Virus record (IMG/VR): IMGVR_UViG_3300042868_003801
Coordinates: 1 to 23,902 of that record
Source of the DNA: a virus
Length of the DNA stretch: 23,902 bases
Reading direction: 5' to 3' (one strand)
Shown: positions 1 to 6,103 of the stretch, one piece after another
Numbering within the stretch: position 1 is the first letter of the stretch
Layout: every line of letters begins with the position of its first letter
Position numbers and translations under genes: made by a program
Notes under the pieces: generated by a model
Told to the model about the DNA's origin: nothing
The model's input: only the letters and a program-made list of their open reading frames with translations
Databases searched by the model: none

Positions 1-967
1 TAGCAATCTTGCTCCAATGGTTCGGTGAATACTTTCCACTCAAGTCCTCCAACACATACGCATTCCCATCCTTGTCCTTTCCACATACAATTATTCCTGT
101 CTCATCACTATCCATGTTCGCAGTAATCGCAGGGTCAATGGCAACAACAATCCGATTCATGTTCGGAGCCTCACCCATCCTAGCCTTCATGATTATCTCC
201 CTGTTCCACAACAATCCATCCTTGTCATCCAACCACACACCCAAGAACAAGTGAGCATATCTGTGCGGATTCTCCAACTTCGCCCTCTCAGCAGCCTGCA
301 CAAACGAATCACTCAAGTTGTGCTTATTATCTACATACGTTGTATGAATATACGTAGTATCACTCCGCCTCTCCCTAACAAATGCCTTATGAATCCAATG
401 ACTCTTGAAACTAGGGTTCATTACCAATATTACCCTGTTCGGCCTATCCTTAGCCCTTATACTCAAATCAATCTTGTCAAACACATCGTGGTCTCCCAAT
501 TCCTCAGCCTCATCTAATACCCATGTAGTTACATTGGCAATCGACTTCAAGTTCGCAGTAGCAGTACCATGGTTAGTCTTAATACCCCTGAACAATATCT
601 TTGAGCCAGTCAGCTTATTGATAATCTCAGTCTGCGTAATCTCAAAGTCAGCCTCCTTACCCATCACCTCAATCTTATCTATAAACTCAGGAATAATCGA
701 AATAAACGCAGAAACCAATGTCCATCTGGTAAACAATATCACATGACCCCTCTCATAAGTCAAGTTCAACAGAAACAAAGCCAATGTCCATGATTTTCCA
801 CTTCCCCTGCCTCCCGTAATCAAATAGTACCTCGTATCAGGATTCTCGTAAAATAATGGCTTATACTCCTCAAGTAGTTGTATCATCTTTAACTCATCTC
901 GTTTTTTAGCTAATCCCAATTTTCCCCATTTGCCTTTTTGTTCCCATTCCTGTACACTCAGCAACAT
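1..967 (-). CDS. terL: Terminase large subunit, C-terminus cut off by window edge
   Basis: ATPase-nuclease motor that packages phage DNA into the prohead. The frame is open from about 967 to position 1 on the minus strand. Residues 52-59 read GGRGSGKS (Walker A); TTWVLDEAEEL about 95 residues later is the Walker B strand with its catalytic acidic pair; a nuclease-domain start, VVAIDPAITAN followed by DETGIIV, lies near the edge. This is the Terminase_3 (PBSX/T4-like) layout. I chose ATG at 967 (MLLSVQEW); an in-frame ATG at 979 would add MGGG across a nine-G run. An in-frame TGA lies upstream of 979. It follows the small subunit after a 136-base gap that carries an imperfect duplication of its own 5' end. 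Portal and capsid genes would be expected beyond the left edge. Confidence 0.95.
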   Translation of the reverse strand, partial: MLLSVQEWEQKGKWGKLGLAKKRDELKMIQLLEEYKPLFYENPDTRYYLITGGRGSGKSWTLALFLLNLTYERGHVILFTRWTLVSAFISIIPEFIDKIEVMGKEADFEITQTEIINKLTGSKILFRGIKTNHGTATANLKSIANVTTWVLDEAEELGDHDVFDKIDLSIRAKDRPNRVILVMNPSFKSHWIHKAFVRERRSDTTYIHTTYVDNKHNLSDSFVQAAERAKLENPHRYAHLFLGVWLDDKDGLLWNREIIMKARMGEAPNMNRIVVAIDPAITANMDSDETGIIVCGKDKDGNAYVLEDLSGKYSPNHWSKIA

Positions 968-1060
968 ACCCCCCCCCATTTGGTTTATTGTATTTTCCCC
1001 CTTTGGGCTTTTGCCATGGTTCCCGTACACTCACAAGTATACCCTCCCCTTTGCTTATTC
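920..1060. repeat. Imperfect ~73-bp tandem duplication at the terL start
   Basis: Two stretches with a 73-base offset align: about 920-990 and 993-1060. Each holds TTTTCCCC, then a T-rich stretch, then GTACACTCA (952-960 and 1025-1033), then a C-rich ATACCC block and TTTG-TTATT. The first copy contains the coding start of the large terminase; the second sits just upstream and is non-coding (it reaches an in-frame stop). About three quarters of the first 41 aligned bases match. This looks like an old local duplication of the gene's 5' end. Confidence 0.65.
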
Positions 1061-1103
1061 GCCTATGCGGGTATGCGTATATATAGCTTTGGTATTCAAG
1101 TAG

Positions 1104-1469
1104 TTATATTTTATTATCCAGGGTGTCCAGGGTATCCGAGTCCAGGTAGTCCAGGGTGTCCAGGGTGTCCAGGGTATCCAGGGATTCGAAATCTTTATAC
1201 TCGACTTGTTTAGTTAGCCATTGGATCGGGGGAGCTATGCTTTCCCCATTTGTAGTAATGTCTAACTGCTGTTTAGGTAATCCGTATCTATATGAAAGCC
1301 AAAGTTTTAACGCTCCCGTGTCACCTTGTAAGCACTTATATAAAAGGGCTTTCCATATTTCGTCTGGTACTGAAATAGCATCCATACTTTCTACCAGCTT
1401 TACTTCCTGAACTTTTGGCTTTCTACCTGATCCTTCTCTTTTCCCTCCTTTTCCTTTTCCAACTGCCAT
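1104..1469 (-). CDS. terS: Terminase small subunit-like protein with LDT-repeat tail
   Basis: Likely the DNA-recognition partner of the large terminase. The 121-residue product has a basic, glycine-rich N-terminus (GKGKGGKREGSGRKPK), a common opening of phage small terminases and adjacent DNA-binding proteins, then a helical middle (DEIWKALLYKCLQGDTGALKLWLSYRYG) and a C-terminal tail built from LDT triplets. It lies directly upstream of the large subunit on the same strand, which is the strongest support for the call. The tail is encoded by a 9-bp minisatellite using CTG and GAC codons, unlike the AT-rich codons elsewhere. The assignment depends on position and N-terminal type; no HTH is clear to the eye. 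Confidence 0.75.
   Translation of the reverse strand: MAVGKGKGGKREGSGRKPKVQEVKLVESMDAISVPDEIWKALLYKCLQGDTGALKLWLSYRYGLPKQQLDITTNGESIAPPIQWLTKQVEYKDFESLDTLDTLDTLDYLDSDTLDTLDNKI
1117..1185 (-). repeat. 9-bp minisatellite coding the LDT tail of TerS
   Basis: On the plus strand the unit TCCAGGGTG and close variants recur about seven times with one interruption (TCCGAG). On the minus strand it encodes repeated Leu-Asp-Thr, with Tyr or Ser replacing Thr in the middle units. Unit length is a multiple of three, so gain or loss of units keeps frame. Confidence 0.85.
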
Positions 1470-1503
1470 ATTTAATCCCTTTGAAATATCTGATTAATCA
1501 AAC

Positions 1504-1534
1504 CAAAGGTAGTTTAAATAAAAGATACTATTCA
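1504..1534 (-). promoter_or_regulatory. Putative promoter for the terminase genes
   Basis: Minus-strand TACCTTTG (1511 down to 1504) is a perfect match to the Bacteroidota -7 box TAnnTTTG. The -33 position, 20 bases upstream, reads TGA instead of TTG. Transcription would start near 1497, leaving a short leader before the small terminase ATG at 1469. Confidence 0.5.
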
Positions 1535-1557
1535 TTAAAATATATTTTACAATTTAC

Positions 1558-1588
1558 TTGCAATCAATTAAAAACCTTTGTAATATTG
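1558..1588 (+). promoter_or_regulatory. Putative Bacteroidota-type early promoter
   Basis: TTG at 1558-1560 is followed after 20 bases by TAATATTG at 1581-1588, close to TTG-N19-21-TAnnTTTG. The -33 box lies inside TTTTACAATTTACTTGCA, nearly identical to the sequence at the promoter near 3411, so this is likely a phage-specific promoter class. Transcription would start about 25 bases before the ATG at 1620. Confidence 0.6.
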
Positions 1589-1619
1589 TTGAATGTTTAA
1601 CCCTAAAAACTACTTATTT

Positions 1620-1751
1620 ATGAAAAAATCCCTTAGTATCAACACCAAAGCGAACTTAATCGCGCTTGCAGTAATGGCCCTAATTTTAGGCATTGGCATC
1701 ATTTACGGCCTACAGTTGTCAAATAGTTTCTACTTAACTGAAAACTACTAA
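1620..1751 (+). CDS. Small single-pass membrane protein
   Basis: A 43-residue product starting MKKSLSINTK, with a hydrophobic helix at about residues 12-32 (NLIALAVMALILGIGIIYGL) and a short polar C-terminus. It is the first gene after a promoter and is followed after one base by the next start, so it heads a polycistronic early unit. I do not recognise a family. Small membrane proteins at this early position often act on the host envelope or block superinfection, but nothing here shows that directly. Confidence 0.55.
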   Translation: MKKSLSINTKANLIALAVMALILGIGIIYGLQLSNSFYLTENY

Positions 1752-1752
1752 C

Positions 1753-1908
1753 ATGAAAAAAATAATTGAATTTGGGCCAAAATACGGGCCATGCACAAAA
1801 AAAGGAGCTTTGTTTTTATATCAAATGTATCTTGATGCATTGGTGATTGGAAGCATGGACAAGGAAACGGCAAAAAAAAACATGGCATTTTATAAATTAT
1901 ACCTATGA
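1753..1908 (+). CDS. Small hypothetical protein
   Basis: A 51-residue soluble-looking product (MKKIIEFGPKYGPCTKKGAL...), with a glycine/proline-containing front and an amphipathic helical rear half. Its start lies one base after the previous stop and its TGA overlaps the next ATG (1905-1908), supporting real, coupled translation. No family recognised. Confidence 0.5.
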   Translation: MKKIIEFGPKYGPCTKKGALFLYQMYLDALVIGSMDKETAKKNMAFYKLYL

Positions 1909-2009
1909 AAAAAGCATTGAAAGTATTTCGCCTTATTATTTATTCGATCATAGCACTTAGTCCAATCTTTTTTTTGGGATACTTGCTAGGTTTACAACTA
2001 CTTAAATAA
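1905..2009 (+). CDS. Micro membrane protein
   Basis: A 34-residue product with a basic N-terminus (MKKALKVFR) and one hydrophobic helix (LIIYSIIALSPIFFLGYLLG) filling most of the rest. The positive-inside rule predicts a cytoplasmic N-terminus. It shares an ATGA overlap with the preceding gene. It ends LGLQLLK, a little like the GLQLSN that follows the helix of the protein at 1620. Function unknown. Confidence 0.45.
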   Translation: MKKALKVFRLIIYSIIALSPIFFLGYLLGLQLLK

Positions 2010-2016
2010 AACTAAA

Positions 2017-2130
2017 ATGATCACATTATTTGTAATCCCAAATTTTAAAGGAACAAAGGTAGAAACGGCAAAAGCTTTAATTATATCCGTTTTAATCGAT
2101 TGTGCCTATTTATTACCGATATTATTTTAA
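2017..2130 (+). CDS. Micro protein, possibly membrane-associated
   Basis: A 37-residue reading frame (MITLFVIPNFKGTKVE...) with a hydrophobic C-terminal half (ALIISVLIDCAYLLPILF). It starts seven bases after the previous stop and ends before the ATG at 2163. Its C-terminal half overlaps an upstream extension of the next frame that would need a TTG start, which I consider less likely. Weakly supported beyond position and hydrophobicity. Confidence 0.35.
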   Translation: MITLFVIPNFKGTKVETAKALIISVLIDCAYLLPILF

Positions 2131-2162
2131 TCAACTCAAAACCCATAAACACACTACACGAC

Positions 2163-2873
2163 ATGCGAGTAACTACAAAAGTAAAGGATGCAATACTAGT
2201 TTTTAAGCTAGATAAAACGACCAATGCCAAAATTTCAAACGGCAAAGAAAAAATACTACAGGTTTATAGTTTTTCAGATATGCAATTTAATTACATATCT
2301 GAGAGCATGAAGCAAGGCACAAAGATAGATCCCAGAACGTTTTTTGATTTGGCCGCGGCTGTCTGTTTCGATTGCCCATTTAGGGGTTATTTAAAATGCT
2401 ACACCCATAAATATATGCAGTTCAGCGGATTTGTTTCTATGCTAAAATCCATAGTTCGCGAGTTTACTACCTTGGAATATATACCAGCAGTTCATTTGTT
2501 AGAAAAACGAATAGTAGAAATTTCGCAAGGTAGGTATATCCGTTTCGGCACATATGGTGAACCTACTTTATTGCCTGTTAATTTGGTATCTGATATGGTC
2601 AAAGTAAGTAAAAGCCATACAGGATACTCGCACCAATGGGCAAAGAAACCCGAATTTTCAGCCTATTTTATGGCATCAACTCATAGCATAGGTCAAGCAA
2701 AGCAAGCCGAAAAATTAGGATTTCGTTCGTTTATTGCTACAAATAAGACCATAGAGAATGCGATTATTTGCCCAGCATCCAAAGAAGCTGGATTCAAAAG
2801 CACCTGTGAAAAATGTGGTCTATGTAGTGGTGAACGCAAAGGAAAAAAGCATGTACAAATTTTAGAGCATTAA
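2163..2873 (+). CDS. Gp88/DUF7227-like cysteine-rich phage protein
   Basis: A 236-residue protein whose cysteines follow the layout of phage Gp88-like proteins: C68-xx-C71-x7-C79 (CFDCPFRGYLKC), then RYIRFGTYGEP near residues 124-134, a middle with YSHQW, and a C-terminal C215-xx-C218-xx-C221 cluster before a final QILEH. Family members are common in phages and have been compared with radical-SAM-like folds; the clusters could bind metal or an iron-sulfur centre, which is inference. I chose the ATG at 2163 because the longer frame needs a TTG at 2100 inside the previous gene. It is the largest protein of this early unit. Biochemical role unknown. Confidence 0.6.
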   Translation: MRVTTKVKDAILVFKLDKTTNAKISNGKEKILQVYSFSDMQFNYISESMKQGTKIDPRTFFDLAAAVCFDCPFRGYLKCYTHKYMQFSGFVSMLKSIVREFTTLEYIPAVHLLEKRIVEISQGRYIRFGTYGEPTLLPVNLVSDMVKVSKSHTGYSHQWAKKPEFSAYFMASTHSIGQAKQAEKLGFRSFIATNKTIENAIICPASKEAGFKSTCEKCGLCSGERKGKKHVQILEH

Positions 2874-2877
2874 TACT

Positions 2878-3066
2878 ATGGATCTATTTGAATACCCCGA
2901 AACCTGGCCCGCTAATTTGCGGGCTATTTTGGCCCGTTATATGGCAAAGGAACAAAACTATAGTAATTTAATGCAGTTAGAAACAGACCTAAAAAAAATA
3001 GGTTATTCGATCGAATACGGATTGGATTGCATTGCATACAACTTGCAAAATATAGGGACTAATTAA
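2878..3066 (+). CDS. Small hypothetical protein
   Basis: A 62-residue product (MDLFEYPETWPANLRAIL...) that looks soluble and mostly helical. It starts four bases after the previous stop. Its stop codon lies within the terminator hairpin at 3054-3078, so it is the last gene of the first plus-strand unit. No family recognised. Confidence 0.6.
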   Translation: MDLFEYPETWPANLRAILARYMAKEQNYSNLMQLETDLKKIGYSIEYGLDCIAYNLQNIGTN

Positions 3067-3078
3067 GTCCCTTTTTTT
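3054..3078 (+). terminator. Rho-independent terminator of the first early unit
   Basis: AGGGACT (3054-3060), loop AATTA, AGTCCCT (3066-3072), then an uninterrupted T run to 3078. The 7-bp perfect stem plus T tract is a classic intrinsic terminator and overlaps the stop codon of the preceding gene. Confidence 0.9.
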
Positions 3079-3250
3079 AGCCCTATTTTAGCCCATTTAA
3101 GCCCTCCAAATTTCTACCTATGTCACTACACTAAAAAAAATATATCGACTTACTACGGCCTTAAAAATGCCCTCCTTGACCTTTGTAGGTTTCAAGGTAG
3201 GTATGCCATGCCGCGACCGACCGACCTACGGACAGGAACGGCCGACCCGA
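3079..3250 (+). promoter_or_regulatory. Non-coding stretch with promoter-like box upstream of the iterons
   Basis: No gene is seen here. AAAAATGCCCT (3163-3173) followed by ACCTTTGTA (3179-3187) recurs before the replication gene at 6110-6139, and ACCTTTG resembles a -7 box. GTAGGT at 3185-3190 can pair with ACCTAC at about 3224-3229, and a GC-rich GACCGACC stretch follows. A short untranslated RNA or leader crossing the repeats is possible but unproven. Confidence 0.3.
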
Positions 3251-3389
3251 CCCCCTAGTGTAAAACATGGCGGAAAACCCCCTAGTGTAAAACAAAACCA
3301 GGTTTACCCCCTGGTGTAAAACAGAATCAACCAGGCCATAGTGTAAAACAAAACCATTTAAACCAGAATATTACCCTTAGTGTAAAACA
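3251..3389 (+). repeat. Five direct iteron-like repeats (GTGTAAAACA core)
   Basis: Seventeen-base units with consensus CCCCCTAGTGTAAAACA lie at 3251-3267, 3278-3294, 3307-3323, 3334-3350 and 3373-3389, all in the same direction. The first two are identical, the third has one change, and the last two keep the TAGTGTAAAACA part. Offsets are 27, 29, 27 and 39 bases. A degenerate sixth unit, CCCCATAGTGTAAAAAT, sits at 3916-3932 inside a gene. Directional short repeats in non-coding DNA beside replication and recombination genes suggest origin iterons or activator/operator sites for the promoter at 3411. Confidence 0.8.
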
Positions 3390-3410
3390 AAACTAATTTT
3401 TACAATTCAC

Positions 3411-3442
3411 TTGCATTTGTTGTGCAGACTCTTGTACCTTAG
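3411..3442 (+). promoter_or_regulatory. Putative promoter of the recombination operon
   Basis: TTG (3411-3413), 21 bases, then TACCTTAG (3435-3442), one mismatch from TAnnTTTG. The -33 box is embedded in TTTTACAATTCACTTGCA, matching the promoter near 1558 at 17 of 18 positions. It begins 22 bases after the last iteron, so proteins bound to the iterons could affect it. Predicted start is near 3449, with ATG at 3466. Confidence 0.6.
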
Positions 3443-3465
3443 CATCACACTAAACAATCACAATC

Positions 3466-3705
3466 ATGTTAAAAGATCACCAGTTTATCCTTGAGCAGTC
3501 AGGCTTCAGCCTGGAGCTCGAATCCTTCCAGAACGAAGGCATTGTCCTAGACCTATTCTTCGGCAATGGCAAGTCCCTTAGCCTAGAGTTGTATGATGAC
3601 CTTAACGAGCGGTTTACAGACCACTATCGGGTTATATGCTCAATCCTAGATCCTTTTATTGTTGAACAATTAGAAGCCAACGTACGCCAATGCTTTACGA
3701 AATGA
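3466..3705 (+). CDS. Small hypothetical protein
   Basis: A 79-residue acidic product (MLKDHQFILEQSGFSLELES...) with predicted alternating strands and a C-terminal helix. First gene after the promoter at 3411. Its TGA overlaps the ATG of the next gene (ATGA at 3702-3705), indicating coupling. No family recognised. Confidence 0.65.
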   Translation: MLKDHQFILEQSGFSLELESFQNEGIVLDLFFGNGKSLSLELYDDLNERFTDHYRVICSILDPFIVEQLEANVRQCFTK

Positions 3706-3884
3706 TGACGGCCACCGAGTACGGAGTACTACGGGGCTTTACCGAAAAATCTACACGTGTACACCAGATTATCCGCTCTGGAGTATGGCCAGAAGAATGG
3801 GTGTACCCTCCTAGAAAGCTAGGCAACCAATGGATCGTTTTTGTTAGCGCAACCTGGATTAGCAATGGTAGAGGAAATAATTGA
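3702..3884 (+). CDS. Small excisionase-like / winged-helix DNA-binding protein
   Basis: A 60-residue protein. MTATEYGVLRGFTEKSTRVH, then QIIRSGVWPEEW and a KLGNQWIVFVSATW end, match the usual pattern of small Xis/MerR-like winged helices: a helix-turn-helix that reads as naming the tool (ATEYGVLRGFTEKSTRVHQII) followed by a short hairpin wing (GNQWIVF). I chose the ATG at 3702 over one 12 bases earlier because it gives the ATGA overlap used throughout this operon. It may regulate this operon or bind the nearby repeats. No integrase is present, so a true excisionase role is unlikely. Confidence 0.55.
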   Translation: MMTATEYGVLRGFTEKSTRVHQIIRSGVWPEEWVYPPRKLGNQWIVFVSATWISNGRGNN

Positions 3885-4029
3885 GCAATGGATATTAGAG
3901 AACTTTGGGGAAGTACCCCATAGTGTAAAAATAGAGATTATTAAAACCTTTGAACTCTATTGGGATGAGTTTAACTTCCCTTATGCAGAAATAAAAACAC
4001 TAGACAAATATAAACACCTAACACGATGA
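3865..4029 (+). CDS. Small hypothetical protein
   Basis: A 54-residue, helical, acidic product (MVEEIIEQWILENFGEVP...). ATG at 3865 was preferred to a TTG at 3841. It overlaps the previous gene by 20 bases and the next by four (ATGA). A degenerate copy of the GTGTAAAA iteron lies inside it at 3916-3932. No family recognised. Confidence 0.55.
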   Translation: MVEEIIEQWILENFGEVPHSVKIEIIKTFELYWDEFNFPYAEIKTLDKYKHLTR

Positions 4030-4559
4030 AAGAACTTATTGCTATCCAAAACGAGCTTAAAGCTCCCAAGAGCCAATTCAATGCATTTGGCAAGTACAAG
4101 TACCGCAACTGCGAAGACATCCTGGAGGCTCTCAAGCCTTTGCTACTGAAGTACGAATGCACCTTAACTATCGAGGATGAGGTGAAAGAAGTTGGTGGTA
4201 TTGTATTCATTGAAAGTACTGTATCTATACAGATAGACAAAGAAGGCAGAACGGAAGGCAGAGCAGTTACTGCCCAGGCAGGCATCGACATCAACCGCAA
4301 GGGTATGGATGTGGCGCAAAGTTTCGGAAGCTCATCAAGTTATGCTCGAAAATATGCGCTCTCAGGTCTTCTACTCATAGACGATACGAAAGATCCTGAT
4401 TCGACCAACGATCATGGTGGTAAAAAAGAGGAGTTAAATCCGTCTCATGTCAAGTGGCAAGGAGCAATGGATTCTTTAGCCAATGGAAAAGTAACCTTAG
4501 AGCAAATTAAGTCAGTTTATATTTTAACATCACAAAACGAAAAACTATTATTATCATGA
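4026..4559 (+). CDS. erf: ERF-family single-strand annealing protein
   Basis: A 177-residue recombinase that would anneal complementary single strands during phage recombination. The N-terminal 125 residues follow the ERF pattern: a helix ending in NAFGKYKYRNCEDILEALKP, strands CTLTIEDEV and FIESTVSIQ, then GIDINRKGMDVAQSFGSSSS and YARKYALSGLLLIDD, the conserved region with serine-rich loop and tyrosine. The C-terminal 50 residues are a variable linker and helix. It starts inside the previous stop (ATGA) and its stop overlaps the start of the exonuclease, a typical annealing-protein/exonuclease pair. Confidence 0.88.
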   Translation: MKELIAIQNELKAPKSQFNAFGKYKYRNCEDILEALKPLLLKYECTLTIEDEVKEVGGIVFIESTVSIQIDKEGRTEGRAVTAQAGIDINRKGMDVAQSFGSSSSYARKYALSGLLLIDDTKDPDSTNDHGGKKEELNPSHVKWQGAMDSLANGKVTLEQIKSVYILTSQNEKLLLS

Positions 4560-5155
4560 ACTTCAAATGCAGAGCAAGTGCCCTTGGACATCTAATGACT
4601 AACGCACGTAGTAAAACAGAAACTTTGTCTCAGACAACAAAAAGCTACCTTGAGGATTGGTACAAGGAGCAGATTTACGGAGTAAAAAAGCAAATCAAGT
4701 CTAAATACATTGAGAAAGGATTGGCTCTTGAAGATACGGCTATTGAGTTTTACTCGGTAGCTATGGAAAAGGACTTTATGATTAAGAACCTAGACCACTT
4801 TGAGGATGATTTCTTCACAGGTACTCCCGATTGTTTTCACGATGGTATAGTCTATGACTTTAAAACCTCCTGGGACTGCTTTACATTCCCTCTGTTTGAC
4901 GATTCCCCTGATAGTGGGTACTTCTATCAGCTTCAGGTTTACATGCACCTGACGGGCTTAAAAAAGGCTAAGTTGGTCTACACCCTTCAGGACACCCCAG
5001 AGTTCTTGACTTATGAGGAGCCAGTTAGCTATGCGCACGTGGAAAATAAGTACCGTATCAAGGAGTTTGACATCGAGTATGACCCCCAGGTAATTGAGAC
5101 GGCCAAGGCCAAGGTATTGGAGTGCAGGGAGTATTTAAACGGAATGTCGATATGA
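4556..5155 (+). CDS. PD-(D/E)XK exonuclease (RecE/YqaJ-like)
   Basis: A 199-residue nuclease likely producing single-stranded DNA for the ERF protein. The core reads GTPDCFHDGIVYDFKTSWD: PD at 91-92 and DFK at 101-103 form the PD-(D/E)XK site, with an upstream acidic helix (YIEKGLALEDTAIEFY) and a downstream YFYQLQVYMHLTGL containing the conserved glutamine. Length suits phage-type YqaJ/RecE nucleases. It overlaps the ERF gene by four bases, and its stop overlaps the next start, so the two recombination proteins are translationally linked. Confidence 0.88.
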   Translation: MNFKCRASALGHLMTNARSKTETLSQTTKSYLEDWYKEQIYGVKKQIKSKYIEKGLALEDTAIEFYSVAMEKDFMIKNLDHFEDDFFTGTPDCFHDGIVYDFKTSWDCFTFPLFDDSPDSGYFYQLQVYMHLTGLKKAKLVYTLQDTPEFLTYEEPVSYAHVENKYRIKEFDIEYDPQVIETAKAKVLECREYLNGMSI

Positions 5156-5397
5156 ATAAGACCGCAATACAACAAGCCATAGTACTAGTTAGAATCAGAA
5201 TTGAATCTATGGACGATACTTTGATGGGCAAGCATTCTGCCCATCATCTGCAACAGGTAGAGAGAATGTTATATGATCTGATAGAAGAAGAAAAGTATCA
5301 GATTTCAATGTCACATCTTCAAGGAGCTACAAAAATGCACCATAAAGAATACAAATCTGGAGATGATTACTACGAAGAAACCTACGGTACCAAATGA
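5152..5397 (+). CDS. Small hypothetical protein
   Basis: An 81-residue, mostly helical product (MNKTAIQQAIVLVRIRIES...) with histidines in the middle (KHSAHHLQQ) and a tyrosine- and acid-rich end. The ATG at 5152 overlaps the exonuclease stop (ATGA) and is preferred over one 30 bases upstream. The stop also overlaps the next start. It resembles many short uncharacterised phage proteins with a coiled segment; no function assigned. Confidence 0.65.
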   Translation: MNKTAIQQAIVLVRIRIESMDDTLMGKHSAHHLQQVERMLYDLIEEEKYQISMSHLQGATKMHHKEYKSGDDYYEETYGTK

Positions 5398-5840
5398 CAT
5401 CACTCACCCAGGAACAGAAAGATGAGATAGTTAGGCTATATAAACTTAAAGTATTAAATAAGAATATAGCTACTATAATGAATATTAGTAAACACCTAGT
5501 AAATAATTATATATACAAGGACTATCTGCTTACTAACGAGAGAGCCAAGAACACCTGCTCTCACATGAACCACGCAGATGAGGTGCTTGAATTATATAAG
5601 AAAGGTCTACCTTATAAAGATATAATGCTTATGACTGGTGTAAAATACCATCACTTATGTGAAATTCTAAAACTCACAGAGCATAGGCGAGTAAAGTCTC
5701 TTAGTATAAAATTAGTTAGACAAATAGAGCGTATGGTACTGGAAAATCGGAGGACTTGTGACATAGCAAAAGAGCTAGATTTGGAGTACAACAGAGTCTC
5801 ACATTGGGTGAGAAAAGCTAAGAAGGAGGGTGTACACTAG
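5394..5840 (+). CDS. Protein with three helix-turn-helix modules
   Basis: A 148-residue DNA-binding protein made of three related segments: residues 5-40 (QKDEIVRLYKLKVLNKNIAT ... SKHLVNNYI), 61-92 (DEVLELYKKGLPYKDIMLMT ... HHLCEIL) and 104-142 (CDIAKELDLEYNRVSHWVRK). Each shows the pattern of a helix, a KNIA/KDIM/CDIA turn and a recognition helix, like resolvase- or transposase-type HTH repeats. It ends the recombination operon, and an 18-bp perfect palindrome overlaps its stop codon, followed by more copies of the same core. A protein with several HTH units facing clustered repeats on both sides suggests a repeat-binding regulator or replication initiator; this is inference. Confidence 0.7.
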   Translation: MTSLTQEQKDEIVRLYKLKVLNKNIATIMNISKHLVNNYIYKDYLLTNERAKNTCSHMNHADEVLELYKKGLPYKDIMLMTGVKYHHLCEILKLTEHRRVKSLSIKLVRQIERMVLENRRTCDIAKELDLEYNRVSHWVRKAKKEGVH

Positions 5841-6098
5841 TGTACACTAAGTGTACACCTAAGTGTAAACCAAAATCGGCCTCCATTGGCTCCAATCACA
5901 ATAAGTGAACACTTTGAACACTTTTTGGCAAAAATGAAAAAAAATAAATTTTCACCTAGTCAAAAAAAATATATTCTAGAAAAAAGTGTAAACTTGTAAA
6001 CCTAGGGCAAAAAACGGCCTAAAATCGGCCTAATTTGAACGGATTGGCACTTTAGGGGGGTTTACACTAGGTGTAAACTAACTGTACACTTGTGTACA
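5830..6098. repeat. Palindromic repeat block with GTGTA(A/C)AC core
   Basis: No gene lies between 5841 and 6149. The block contains a perfect palindrome GTGTACACTAGTGTACAC (5830-5847), GTGTACAC (5851-5858), GTGTAAAC (5863-5870), GTGAACAC (5905-5912), GTGTAAAC (5986-5993), GTTTACAC-TAG-GTGTAAAC (6060-6078) and TGTACAC-TT-GTGTACA (6083-6098). Motifs with CGGCCT recur between them (about 5876, 6014 and 6026). The core matches the iterons at 3251-3389. AT-rich segments such as 5936-5975 could ease strand opening. Candidate origin or operator cluster directly upstream of the replication gene. Confidence 0.8.
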
Positions 6099-6103
6099 CT
6101 TTT

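Noticed and set aside
9-746. Plus-strand frames opposite the terminase
   Set aside because: They are shadows; the minus strand has Walker A/B and nuclease motifs in one long frame.
969-977. Nine-C (G on minus) run as a frameshift site for terL
   Set aside because: An ATG lies directly after it, and the frame is intact without slipping; the run is in a possible leader extension only.
938-1213. Plus-strand frame with a collagen-like PGCPGYPG end
   Set aside because: It is the antisense of the LDT minisatellite in the small terminase.
2100-2162. Longer N-terminus for the Gp88-like protein
   Set aside because: It would need a TTG start inside the preceding short frame; the ATG at 2163 is better.
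3251-3389. CRISPR-like array
   Set aside because: Repeats are only 17 bases, gaps of 10-22 bases vary, spacers are not of normal size and no cas gene is present; iterons fit better.
3702-3884. Excisionase of a temperate phage
   Set aside because: Only the winged-helix style fits; no integrase, attachment sites or repressor were seen.
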